Positions 11,030 through 22,419 of a stretch of DNA of 64,000 bases are shown piece by piece. Below the pieces are notes generated by a model. The model saw nothing but the letters and a program-made list of their open reading frames with translations. It was not told where the DNA came from and ran no database searches. This DNA is from Casuarina equisetifolia. Lineage: Eukaryota > Streptophyta > Magnoliopsida > Fagales > Casuarinaceae. The DNA is taken from the NCBI GenBank assembly GCA_028551475.1, contig CM052361.1, positions 25,867,491 through 25,931,490 of the forward strand, read 5' to 3'. How positions within the stretch are numbered: the stretch's first letter is position 1; each line of letters starts with the position of its first letter. The position numbers and the translations under genes were made by a program.

Positions 11030-12960
11030 CATCTCAGGTCCTTGCATTTTCTGCCATACCTTCATGATTATTACACAAACAAATTGAGCCTTCGGTTTTC
11101 TTTTAAAAAGAAAAAAAAATGGGAGAAGAAGCGGTAGCTGCAAGAATTGTTCATCTCAGTGGATCATAGGGATTACAATCGTTTGCATATAACTTACTGT
11201 TAATGCAAAATAGAAATCTCAATGCTACATGCAATTGAGTTAAAAATACTTAAAGCCGGTTTTTGTTATAATGCAAACTGGAAATCACCAGAACACCTAA
11301 AAAGTAGCCAATGTAACCCAGGAACCAATGTAGATATTTCACGTAGGACGATCTATCATCAACATTTACAAGAAAATATTAACACTGCACATTTCCCTTA
11401 TTACGGGCTTATGGGGCCTAGGACGCACCAGGTCTACAAGAGCCTAGTAATTGATGATATTAAGCCTATCATCCCAATAGGCTTAGATCTTTTTGTTTAA
11501 CAATTGAGCAGTTAAGTTCATTATAATTGGTATCAAATAAGCCCCATTTCTCATGTTCCAATCAGAAAAGGGCTATCTAGATGGGTCTAAAGTGGAACCA
11601 CCATAGAGTGGACTGTTGGGATGTTGAATCAAAAGTATGATAAAATTATTATGGGCCTATAAGGTCCTAAAACATACCAAGCTTGTGGAGGTCTGATGGT
11701 TGACAGTATACAAGAGTAATTGAACCTATAATGACACTAAACTTAAGTCTTTTGGCTCAATAGTTAGGTTTATTACACAGGTGTTGTCAACTGCATCTTA
11801 GAAATTAGTCAAACAAAAGAATGAAGTTAAAGCATCAACAACGGAAAAGCCAAAAGTGGAGAGCGAATGGCAAAGAAGCTTATGACAGGACAAGGAAGTT
11901 TCCAAGTGGAGAGCTTGGCCAGATGATGAATCTAAGGTCCATGGTTTAGATGATGACTTGATTTCGCTTGAAAAGTGACATCCCTAGTATCGAACTAGTG
12001 AGCATTCCTAGGCCGACGGCTTTCTCGTGGGGGGCCAGTAAAGAGAAGACAATGATAAACATGAGCTGATGGATTACTTTCCTTTTAAGGATCGGGTAGT
12101 GAAGATGAGGACACAAAAGTTGAAGGAAAGATCAACGTTTACGGGGGAAAGAGCCCCACTGGTACACTATATGCTCTTCACGAGCAAATGTGGGATGGAA
12201 GTGAAACAAAGAAGATGATTTGGAAGGAGAACCTACGAACGTACAGTCTACACCTTCCAGAACATCAGTAAGAAATTTGTGCAGGAAATCTCTGGTTTTC
12301 AGGAAAAATTAAGAAAGCAAGGACCCAAATATAACTCTAAAGATAGTATTTGCACGAACAGGCTCTGGTGTTTCGTATCTACAAACCTCACTAGTATCCG
12401 GAGAACAAAAACCCAACGCTGTAGAAAATGCAGAACCACAGGACACTAACACAAGGTTTAACATAGAGAACAACTACTGTGTGGGCATAAGAGTTTACCT
12501 TCTTAAACCACTACCACGCGCCTCTCTTTGAGTTGAACCGGTTATGTTGTTGTCTGAGACCTTGGGGATCCAGCACCACGAAGATTGCTTAACTAGAGAC
12601 TAGCTCGCGACTCTTTCTGAGTTGAACCGCAGGCATTGGTGTCTGAGATCTTTGGTATCCAGGACAGGCGAAGAAATCTTAAACAGAGAGCAGAGACTGA
12701 ACTGAAGAAGTCTTGCTTTTCTGAGTCTTTGCTTTTCTTGTTCTCTCTGTTTCTCTGGTCTCTAAGCGACAATCTTTCCGTTTTATCCGGGCTAATTGAA
12801 GTATAATGAAGATCTTTGCTCTTTAATTAACCGTACTTAGCAACCAACTTTCTCGCCCTGCGCGAGAGAGGTTCGTCTTTCTCATAAACCCATCTCCTTT
12901 GTCGGTGTGAACGAATACAAGTCAATTCACTTGTCATATAAAATTATTAAAGTCCACGCG
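11030..12960 (-). promoter_or_regulatory. Upstream region of DUF4220 gene A, duplicated with the gene
   Basis: No coding gene is recognised. Parts are shared with the upstream regions of the other units. 11030-11200 matches 39060-39260 and 52700-52880. 11880-12330 matches 53600-54060. 12330-12800 matches 23350-23815 and, in part, 39290-39410 and 54080-54340. 12880-12960 matches 25060-25125. Within 12500-12700 a block of about 90 bp containing gagttgaacc and a gtctgaga core occurs twice in tandem. The middle part (11220-11860) has internally repeated phrases around gggccta. The likely role is promoter and 5' transcript sequence; open frames here are short and not convincing. Confidence 0.5.
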
Positions 12961-13299
12961 AAAGTTCAATCTTGAGTATTTTCTCTACCCATTCAATCTT
13001 AAATTCAAAATATACTTAGTGTACAAAAGAATATTAGAAACAAAAATTCCACTTGAAAATATATGATTCTTGAATAATGTTTAAATATAAAGGATGTTTC
13101 TTTAATTCATGAGTTAACTTTTAAACTATAAGTTTATTTTTAAAAATATTAGACAAAGAGTCCCATATTAGAGATAAAAATACTAGTAGCATCCCTTATA
13201 AGCTTACACAATCTTTCTCATCAATGAGACATTTGGAAAAAAGATAAATTTATTCCTTTTTCCATAATTTCATTTCTTTTTTTGGTAGAATGGTAAATT
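12961..13299. other. AT-rich spacer
   Basis: Very AT-rich spacer with no gene or clear repeat boundary. Some phrases resemble the decayed DNA at 24640-24980 and 30930-31290. Confidence 0.3.
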
Positions 13300-13652
13300 G
13301 TATTAATAATTGTAATAGATGATCAAAACAACTAAAAGAAATGATTTAATCATAAAACTTCTTAAAATATTATTTTTAGCATGCATTTATTATATATAGA
13401 TTTAATGCAATAAAAGAAAATTTTAGAGTAAAACAATTAATATCTCTAATCCTATTGGCCAATATATATATATATAAAAGAGTTTCTTTGTTTTAAAATA
13501 TAAAATTGTCGTAAGAAATGTTATTTTGAGTAATTTAGAAGCTTTCAGTCTTCATTTTTACATAAATTTTGTAATTCTTATAATGTTAGGATATGTTTCT
13601 ATGCTTTTATATATTAATTTATATTAATGCAAACTTACTTTTCCACAAAAAA
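13300..13652 (+). mobile_element. LINE 3'-end fragment
   Basis: Matches 6060-6420, the 3' end of the LINE at 3.1-6.4 kb, including the phrases around gatttaatca and the terminal tattaatgcaaactta followed by an A-rich tail. 5'-truncated and non-coding. Confidence 0.65.
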
Positions 13653-13659
13653 TAAAATA

Positions 13660-14760
13660 TGGATTGTATTAATAAAAATTGGAATACACACACATAGGGT
13701 CATACCTCAGCATTATAAATGTTATTAAATTTATGAAAAAAAAATATTAAAAGCTTCCAAATCTTACTTAAAATGACATTACTTTAAAAAGATTTTATAT
13801 TTCTAAACAAATAAGCTTTCACTTATACTAATTTCTTTAATTTTTTTCAATAAAATAGGAATATTAGTTATTTTCCTCTCAAAACATCTTCTAATTTGTT
13901 CAACTCATATACAATAAATGCAACATAAAAAAAATGTTTAAGAAGTTTAGCAACCAAATCACTTCCTTCAATTACTTTGATCATCCATCATAATTCCTTA
14001 TTTTGTTCTCTAATGTTGCATTAGATTTCATTTTAGAGAATGATACTTTTCTAAATCATCTTTATCCATGCATATTTAAAAAAATATGACATAAATCATA
14101 ATATATGTTCATTGAAGGATGTTATAGTACAATTCATATTGTTGTAGAAAGTTTGTATTTACAAACAAGCTATCTAATGAAATTGCATTTGCTAATATTA
14201 TCAGTCCAAATTAGATCATATCAATTCAACATTTCATCAACTTAACAAAAGTCCTTATAACTCTTTTGACAACAATATGTAGAATTAGGGTAAGTATGAG
14301 ACTTAGCTTGAGAAGACCTTTTCAACTTAAAGCCATAGTAACTTTTATATCAAACTGCAACATTAAAATTATTTTATATTTTGTACTATAAAAAAAATGT
14401 ACTCTATAATGAAGATTTTGAAAGATATATAAAAATTTCAAAGTATACATCTCAAAAGTATTTTATTCCAAATTTTAAGTCTTAGTAAAACTAATCCACC
14501 TTTCTTCTTTGGTAAGCAAATAGTTTGTCAAGCTACTTTTTAAGAATAATGCATTTACACTACTTGTCCATAGGTAATCATTTCTCCATGTAATTTAATA
14601 TGATCTAAAAAAAATAAGTTAATAATTTGTCAATAAAATGAATAGGTCTAGAAAAATATACGTCTTAACATAAAATAAAAAAAAATAGGGCATGGAATTG
14701 GTGGTGAAGTATTCTTAAGTTATAACAAATTCTCATATCTATACTCTATAAATCTTTTTA
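13660..14760 (-). mobile_element. LINE fragment, C-terminal reverse transcriptase region to the 3' end
   Basis: In reverse complement it matches the end of the same LINE family. The 3' end lies near 13665, and it reads back into the connection region, where near 14500 the peptide ICLPKKKGGLVLLRLKIWNK is readable, typical of plant LINE ORF2 after the reverse transcriptase. It faces the LINE tail at 13300-13652 tail-to-tail. Decayed and 5'-truncated. Confidence 0.6.
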
Positions 14761-15049
14761 TTATTATAAAGAGACATATAATAAATTGTGTTAAGTTAAT
14801 GTTGAAGTTAAATAGAATAACATGAAATGATCAAGTGGACAACTTTGTTGAATGGCTCATATGTAGGATTTAACTTCCTACAACAGAAGTGTTATCTCAC
14901 TGTCTTATATCAATTAATATAAACTGTAATTTTTATAGGTCTTAATTTAAAAACATGTCACACTTGTTTTTTCAGTAGATTTGGATTAAACAAATTTGGT
15001 GAAATATGTTTGTACAATAAAGCCTTCATAAGATCATCAATTATTGGAA

Positions 15050-15410
15050 TTTTATATTACAATGAATAATTAAAGCAACTAAAGGAAATAATTTGGCTGT
15101 GAAGTTTCTTAAACTTCTTTTTATTATGTATTTATTGTATATGGTCTAAATTAAATTGTAAACATTTTCAAAATAAAGTTGTTGTAATATCAATCCAATT
15201 GATTAAAATCAAGAAAGTAACATGTAAGAGAATGTACTTATTTAGGAACATTAAATTATCTTAAATAAATGCTTTGTTGTATTATAACTAAGTAATTTTA
15301 TACTTGACTTTTTGTTAAATGAATTATGATGTTTAGATATATTTTTAAGTTTTGTATTCTTTTCTTTTTTAAATGAATAAACTTACATATTTATAAAAAT
15401 AAAAAAAAAA
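15050..15410 (+). mobile_element. LINE 3'-end fragment
   Basis: Matches 6080-6260 and ends with an A-rich tail near 15410. Short, 5'-truncated and non-coding. The sequence between 14760 and 15050 is AT-rich with nothing recognisable. Confidence 0.5.
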
Positions 15411-15533
15411 ATTAAAATGACTTGAGTCTAAATTACTAAAAATGTATTAGACAAAAAGTTTGAGATTAAAAAATTTTATATGAGCCGCCCTTGATCTCCG
15501 CAATTTGAGAAATCCAATGCCATGTAGGCTGCC

Positions 15534-15821
15534 TTGTCAACTGCTACATTAATTGTTTGTACATCCTCAAAGATGCGATTGCTCTTGGAGGACTTGATGA
15601 ACTTCAAAGACAGCTCACTTCACATGACAGTAGGGCCATTAGTGGACTACCACTCAAAGAAAAGGAAACCAAAAGTAAAAGCAAAAGGCAAACCGGATGT
15701 GAAAGGAAAAGTGATGGACATTGCTTTTGAAAATGCTAAGAAAATGTTGCACTCCTCAAAGCAAGCTCGCTCGCTCAAGCGGAAGGACAACGAAACAGAG
15801 AGAAGGAGAAAGATGAGTTAG
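15534..15821 (+). other. Open frame of unknown identity (95 codons)
   Basis: The frame is rich in lysine in its second half (KKRKPKVKAKGKPDVKGKV, then SLKRKDNETERRRKMS). There is weak similarity at DNA level to 56090-56220, around caaaggcagctcac-like and caaaccggatgtgaaag-like phrases, where no frame is open. I do not recognise a family. It could be an exon remnant or chance. The following 15840-16290 holds nothing recognisable apart from a phrase (ggaaatttcatg) shared with 7590-7600. Confidence 0.2.
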
Positions 15822-16329
15822 ATACTAGAACGATTGCCGCGTCATTCTAGTTCGAATGTAAAGCAGCAAAGGTCAAAAGAAAACCTAATGTGATACAGAC
15901 GCAGGAGGAAATTTCATGAAAATTGAAACGTAAAAAGTCATTATGAATAAAATTTAACTGAGTTATTTTAGTCACGTGGAATAACAATTATTAATCGTTC
16001 ATGTAAAAATTTTCTTTGGGTGGCCATTTGACTCCAAATGCCAAGTAGCAGAGAGCATTATTGTGGAAAGGATATAAAAAGCCAGAACAAGTAAAGTTTT
16101 AAATTTTATATAAGACAAAAATTTTACATCAAAAAAAATCTTCCAAGTAAATTTAAATAAAAAAGATAATCCTCTAATTTTATTAAAAGAAAAAATCAAA
16201 TCTTGCGAAATCGTTATTAACTCATTATGAACTAATTAACTAAGCATGACTGCCAACAATATCCCTGTCGTGTCTTTGTGGAGTTGTATTTTATTTGAAT
16301 ATTCATAGTACATCTTTTTTCTTATTTCA

Positions 16330-16743
16330 ATGCCGTGTCGTGATTCAATCGTTTCGCTTGATCATACTTTTACGATCTCCTTTCCAAAAAGTCACGTATC
16401 ATTTCACCTTTCTTACTCACCCTCATTTTGTCATTTTGCAAAGGTACCGTGGATTCTTTTTATGTCTCTTTCTCGTGCAATCATTTTTCCTGTCTTTTGC
16501 CCGCTCTTGTTTTGTATTTGGTGTAAGGATTTCACCTCACTTTCTCGGTCTCGTTTCACCCTTTTCTTTACTGTGCCGGACGAAATGACCCCATCTGCAC
16601 GATTCCACGGACAAGTGCCTTTAGCCATTTTCAAATCCAAGACCAAGAAAACACGAACTTTCTTGGTCATTTCAAGTACTGCACAGGCCAACCGCAGAGG
16701 TATCCGAGAGAGAAAAGAACATACTGGTAAGTGCCAGCTTTGA
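16330..16743 (+). other. Exon-like block of unknown identity
   Basis: A less AT-rich island. The last 50 codons read MTPSARFHGQVPLAIFKSKT then KKTRTFLVISSTAQANRRGI and run into a good donor-like site (CTG/GTAAGT near 16726). A second block at 16780-16870 follows. The frame upstream of the internal ATG is pyrimidine-rich and more like a leader. No family is recognised and no homologous unit is seen elsewhere in the window. Possibly the 5' end of a lost gene. Confidence 0.2.
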
Positions 16744-16999
16744 TGGCACATTGACAATCGAAAACTGGAACAGGGGGGATGCGTGGATTGTTATGCCGAC
16801 GGAAGCCTTCTGACAGCCATTACCGCGTGTAGAGAGATGATACCATCAGTAGCTCCGCAAGCGAGTCAAGATCAGGTCAGCGTATGCCAATTAGTACGGC
16901 TCGAAGAAAATCGAGTATTTTTGAAATCTTATCATTTAAGTATAAGTTATCTGTCACTCCGACCAGCTATTAAACAACTAGTAATTTAGCTTCTTTTTT

Positions 17000-18235
17000 C
17001 TTTTTTAATAAAAGTTCTGTTGAATTATTATATCTCTTTCTTGACCAACCCAAAATCTTAAACCGCAGCTCACTGGGTTCTCAAACAATACTACCTCTTA
17101 TTTGCTTTTTCCCTTTAAAATTAGGCTCACGGACTAAGACCCAAACGCTCAGCCCATGAAACAAGCTTCAGCTCAAAGATAAGTCAATAATGTCCTATAC
17201 TTGAATCTTTTTTGGAAAAAAAGCTGTCATGTAATTGGTGATTTCAAAGAATTGCTGAACTTGTTTTGCAGTAAAATTTTTATTTGAAAAGTGTAGTAGT
17301 TCATGTGGTTGTGGCTCTTTCGAGTCCCTAATCTAAAAATGCAGCTTAATACATTGAAAACGTGTATGAAGCTTGAGAAGTAGATCAGGATCCGTAACTT
17401 TCCAATTCCGACTTTCAAACTAACAGATCAATTATAAGTGCTTAAACCACTTCAACAAGCCTAAAGTGTCCTTTCCTCGAAATGCTTTCCCTTTTCTAAG
17501 TCCTTGAAAATCTATTTTGTGGCCTGGTTTTCAGCAACCTACTTTACAGAAGGATCAGTGTATAATGCATAATCTTGCCCCGTCTTCTCTGCCACTTTTT
17601 TTAGAAACCTGTCTGATTCAGTTGATCTGCCACCGAATACTCAAAAAAATCATCTCTTTTCCCTTCTCGCTTTGTCTCACTAGTTTTTAAGTTAAGTTTT
17701 TGAATCCTCTAGTATGATATTAAAGTCTAAAATTACTTTGCTTCACCTTGTGCAATCTTGAATCTATTGATGACTACACAAGAGAATGTGTACAAAATGG
17801 GAGTCTTACACCATAAGATAGGATCATGATATTAAGCTTACTAAAAGATTGATTTTTTTAAACTAACTTTCGGCCTTCTAAGAAAAACAGAGTTTGTACA
17901 TAGGGAAAATTTTATTACCAAAAGAGGGGCTCTTACAACAGATACGATTCCGAAAGGCTTAAGTTATCTATTGAACTGGTAGCATTTCTATGTATAGAAT
18001 TGAGTCCTTCGCATGCTTCTTCATTTAGATATTTTCAAGGGTAATGGATATGTCCTTTAGCATCAAAGGCTCCATGGTCTCACAATGCCCCTTTATGACC
18101 AATAGATTTTCTCCTTTCTCCCTGGTTCACGTTGTCGTGGTCGTGTGATGAGTCGGAGGAGGTGCTGCGCGATTCTGGCGTAAATCCTCATTCATAATTG
18201 TTTGTGGGATTATATCGGTTTGACAATATGGGGCC
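17000..18235. other. Unassigned intergenic DNA
   Basis: No gene or repeat could be recognised. Short frames on either strand (for example 17227-17418) match nothing I know. Confidence 0.3.
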
Positions 18236-18237
18236 TT

Positions 18238-18645
18238 TAGGCTTGTTGGTTAGCTTTGATATATTTTATTTGAATATCATCACAATTTAAACCTTAATAA
18301 GCCTACGCCTACCACAAGCCTTCATAAGTTTGTGACAAACCACCATGCTTTACAACCAACACCTTGATGGCCCACTCTACAATGGCTCTACATGTTCATA
18401 CTTTAGCCCTTGACTTTTAGTTTTCAAGTAACCCTTTCTTGTAGCCTTTTTCACAGGTTGCCTCTTTTGTAATTTGAATTTAGAACGTATGATTGGCTTT
18501 GATACTATTTGTTACATACCTCAACTATTGAGCAAAAAAACCTAGTTTTGTTAGTTAGCTTTGGCATATTCTATTTGAATATTATCACCAAGTTTAACCC
18601 TCATAAGCCCAAGCCTAACAGAAGCCTTCATAAGCCCGTGACATG
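18238..18645 (+). repeat. Pair of diverged ~100-bp direct repeats
   Basis: 18238-18335 and 18545-18642 share ttagctttg, tatttgaatat, a tcataagcc-like core and gaagccttcataag-like sequence in the same order, about 305 bp apart. The spacer resembles LTR or intergenic filler with the phrase ctctacaatggc. Likely remnants of an old repeat. Confidence 0.5.
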
Positions 18646-18894
18646 TTGCTTATAGGAAGATGAGTACAGTCAACCTTGCTGCTTCAGGGAAGGTGAACAC
18701 TGTCTTTGGTTAGGCCACATTGCACTATGATAGAGGCTGTTGCTGAGAGCTGATAAGAGTCAAGTTGATTGCTAAGGTGGCTTTAAACTTCTTACTGCAT
18801 TGGCCACTTCCAGCAGTTTTCCATGTAAATCATGCAAAACATATATTGTTTTAAATAGTGATAGTCCCATTGTCATTTATATTGATAATACAAG

Positions 18895-19140
18895 TAAATT
18901 GAAATGTCAAGCATATTAGAAAGATATATAAGATAGGGCATAACACATAATCCTTTATAATATAAACCCCATGTTATGCATGTTGCTCTTGCTCCTTTAC
19001 TCTTGCATAATGCCTTTGTTATTTATGTTTATTGATAACACGGATGAACTGAAATGTCAAACCTACTAAAAGGATACATGGGATAAGGTATAACTCCTAA
19101 TCCCTTATAACATAAACTTGATGTTATGCACATTTCCCTT
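18895..19140 (+). repeat. Tandem duplication of about 145 bp
   Basis: 18900-18990 recurs at 19045-19135 (atgtcaa, then a gata-rich block, taatccctt, ataaac, atgttatgca). A relative occurs at 32040-32115 (tattgataacacaagttgac). Non-coding. Confidence 0.5.
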
Positions 19141-19776
19141 TATCTGTTTCGGCAAACAGAGCACACTATATGTGAATATGCAGTGGAGGAAGTTCTTCTC
19201 ATCCAGGAATAAAGAGTGCAAGTCCTCTTGTTCCTTCTCTTTCACTTTTCATAACCGCCATTCGGTTATACGAGCAGTATACGCTGTCTATACCCTAAAC
19301 TATGAGGATAAGAGGATGAGAAAGCTTTCTGAAAGTGATTCAATGGAGTATACGCTGCCTATTCAATGGAGTATAAGCTTTGTGAACGATGAGCACTATC
19401 CGCTACCTATTGCTAACTCAATGGAGTGATTCTCATGCTTTCTGAAGTACTGAGCTCTAACTGTGCGCATCAATTGAATGATCGTTCCGTCCATGTCCAA
19501 CGATGAGAAAAGGCTGCCCACATGGCCATGTTCCCCCGGGCCCTGCCACACGATGCCGACAATGATGAGTTTTAGTTTTCTCTACCCCCCGAATACCGAA
19601 AAGCTCATGCACATTTTCTGTTTCGTTCCATCTTGCGGCGTTTTCTTTGTATCCAAAAAATAAAATGGGAGAGGAAAGCGAAAATAGGAAAACCAGTAAC
19701 CCATTAATCCGAAAGACGAGACGTAAGATCACAAGGAAGTGAGCAACGCAAACAAGTGGTACTAGCAATTGTTATC
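19141..19776. other. Unassigned DNA with overlapping short frames
   Basis: Both strands have open frames of about 100 codons (19118-19429 plus; 19457-19768 minus), but neither resembles a known family and they conflict with each other. A phrase around gagtatac is repeated near 19348 and 19370. No firm gene call is possible. Confidence 0.25.
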
Positions 19777-20376
19777 TCAAATGATGGTATGTATCAACTT
19801 TATGATACAACTTCTTGATTATAGGAACGATCATTTGTTTAAACCTTATCTTTTCTTTTCATTTCTACCCCTTCTTTCACTTTTTTGACTGAAAAATGTT
19901 AAATTCAAGGTTTCTAATACAGAAGCAGGAGGTGTAAAAAAAATTAATTTTTTGGTAAACCTATATCTCCTGCTTAACTTTCAACATCTAATCTATAAAA
20001 TCAAAAAGATGATAAGAAAAGTCAATTCAATACTAGTATTAATATCTCCAAAGTTTACAAAAATGGGCGCCGGCTACTAGCTGTATCTTCACTTGGTGGT
20101 AATTGAGTTCTGCTTTTGGGATAAACTATGCAACCGTGGGATCAATGAAAAGGAAGAAAGGGCACAATAAAGAAGCCAAACACAAGGAACTTAAGGAAAC
20201 GAAGTAAAAGACTCGTACAAGACACCTATACATTTCATTCGGTGCTACGCAAATATTCAAAATACACATTTTTTCAACAAACACATTTCAGCAAGTAGTT
20301 CGACTGCACGATAGAAACAACGCAACAACGCAACAACGACACCTTCCATCTGAGTTTTCAGACCTCCAGCCAAACC
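19777..20376. other. 3' flank of the DUF4220 pseudogene
   Basis: Similar to 7730-8329 and, more weakly, to 49578-49976, which ties this unit to the DUF4220 array. A short run of cgcaacaa repeats lies near 20321. Confidence 0.55.
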
Positions 20377-21246
20377 CTAGTCAGTTGGAGGTTGCTGCAA
20401 ATGCTTGGTGATAATCTCAATAAGACGCTCCTCGCATGATTGGGAATGATCCCCTAGACCAAAATGGGCTATCAGCAACCATACAAAAGTGATTAGTTCT
20501 CCTCCTTTACTTAGATTAGCAACGTGTAAGTCACTGTTGGAGTGACTAGCAGCATAAACCAATAGTTCGACCCACACTTCATTGATTAGACTCCATCTCG
20601 GTATCTGCTAGAGAAAACTCAGAAAACTTAAGAGGCAAGCGTCTCTTGAGCTTTTTCATGTTTTTCCTCTTTGCTTACTCTTTTATTGTATTTTTCATTA
20701 AAAACTCTTTCGGCCTCTTTACGGAATTGTGGAATCTTACTTTGACAATGCCTGAGTTACCAAATATCAGAACTGGTTGCTTAACTAAAAGATATAACAT
20801 ATATTGTAAGAGAACTATATTGATTCTCTAACGATGACAATCATTGATCCTTCTTGTCTCAAATTTATAGCTCAAATTTGTAGTAATATGCCATATTAGA
20901 AGGCTTTGATGATAATCAACTCCAACAACATATTTGAAAATGCTATCCCTTTGCGTCGTACCTCCTTCCGTTGGATTTGTCCTCTTCCTTAATGTCTCTT
21001 GATTTAAGTGTAGTATAGACGAATTCCCATAGCTCGGCTTCAACTGGCACTTTGGAAACATATTTAATTCTATCATTAGATGCTTTTGGAGAAAATATAA
21101 ATTAACGTAGAGAAATGATCTAGCATTCTAGTGCTCATGTTGGGAAGTTCTTGCAAACAAGAATCCATAAAGTTGCATATATGTATAGATCTACTCCACC
21201 TACAAATTAACATTTCTCTTGCTTTCCTACCAAGTTTAGAAACCAT
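20377..21246 (-). pseudogene. DUF4220/DUF594 pseudogene (unit B), C-terminal half only
   Basis: The C-terminal block (20577 to 20377) reads LSKGGELITFVWLLIAHFGL, the DUF594 signature, and the rest aligns piecewise with gene A. 20700-20940 matches 8745-8940 (residues around DYHQSLLIWHITT), 20960-21070 matches 9010-9130, and 21130-21240 matches 9195-9300. Frameshifts, a deletion near 20600-20700 and loss of everything upstream of about residue 390 make it non-functional. The missing N-terminal half is replaced by LINE and R1 repeat sequence from 21280. Its upstream flank survives separately at 23270-23815, so the gene was once complete. Confidence 0.85.
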
Positions 21247-21279
21247 CGATTCAAAAGTATTACTCTTTAATTCTACACT

Positions 21280-21640
21280 TGGTAGAAATGTAAGTTTGTA
21301 TTAATAAAATGTAGTATTCAAAATCATAGGAGCAATACTCCAGTATTATAAGAATTACGAAAATTACAAAAAAATAAAAATTAGAAACTTTCAAATCTCA
21401 CTCAAAATGACATTTTCTTGTTAGTAATTTATATTTTAAAATAAATAAGCTCTCTCTTGTATATTTTTTCTTACTTTAGCTAACATAATTAAAATGTTAA
21501 CTATTTTATTTAAAAAGTATATTTTATTTCATTCTGCCCATATATAATAAATGAAAATAATAATTTAAGAAGCTTTGCAGTCAAATCTTTTTCTTTAATT
21601 GTCTTGATTATCCAATGTAATTTTTTATTCCATCATCTAA
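21280..21640 (-). mobile_element. LINE 3'-end fragment
   Basis: Reverse complement of 6060-6430, with the 3' end at 21280 (ggtagaaatgtaagtttg). It abuts the DUF4220 pseudogene where that gene is broken, so it is a candidate cause of the break. Confidence 0.65.
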
Positions 21641-21734
21641 TATGATGTCAAATGTGCTAGTTGGGTTAGAAGACCTTCTCAAATTTGAGGTAAATGATGT
21701 TAGTCCTAAAGAAATCATTAAACAAAATACTATT

Positions 21735-22414
21735 TCTTGTAAGTACAGGAATGAACCATTGGCTAACAAACACTCTCGGCCTAACCCTTTTTTAACTATT
21801 TCTTTTCTTTTATTTTCTTTTTTTGGGGCAATCTTTTTTATGTAGAACATAACGAAAATTTCACTTTTGTTTCTTGGAAAACCAAGAAAGAAAGAGGAGA
21901 AACCAATTTGGATTTTGGACAAAACACATTATTTTGATTGCAAAACTTGACAGGAGAGGAGCGGATTTCAAATTCGTAGTCTAACCTAAATTCATGTCTC
22001 CCTCGTCGCAATGGGTTGGTGGGTTTCTTCCCTTCTGTATCCTAAAGACTGGGGTGAGGGGGGGAAGGGGGGGGGGGGGGGGGGGTAGAAAAAAACAATG
22101 TGGAATGGGATGTATTTCACTGGTTTTTGCAGGGGCAGCAAGGAAGTCGATCTCACTTCTTATTTCGTCCATATGTATAACCTTAGGACCTGATGATCAA
22201 AAATGGAAAAGTAAACAGCTTCACTACCAACAAAAGCTTACCATTCTGTAAAATAAAATGAAAGTGCTATGAATACTTTTTGACATCTTACTAATAAGCA
22301 AGCCTCATGACTCACTAGTTCTATCAAGGCTAATCATCGTTGGCTTTTGTCTTTCTACATTCTGCTTAGTGGAGTTATTGACCTAGAAAATGAATACTAA
22401 GAACTCTTGGTAGC
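21735..22414 (+). repeat. Repeat family R1, copy 3 (partial)
   Basis: Direct match to 110-763: ggctaacaaacactctc near 21762 against ggctagcaaacactctc near 126, then the block ending in cctaaagact and the segment around caaggctaatcatcgttggc. It stops near the phrase cttggtagct, short of the rest of copy 1. It includes a long guanine run that copy 1 lacks. Confidence 0.7.
22067..22085 (+). repeat. G19 homopolymer
   Basis: Nineteen consecutive G residues inside R1 copy 3, preceded by further G-rich sequence from 22051. The equivalent position in copy 1 (about 425-436) has only a short purine run. Could form a G-quadruplex, or mark a sequencing or assembly weak point. Confidence 0.85.
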
Positions 22415-22419
22415 TGCTT

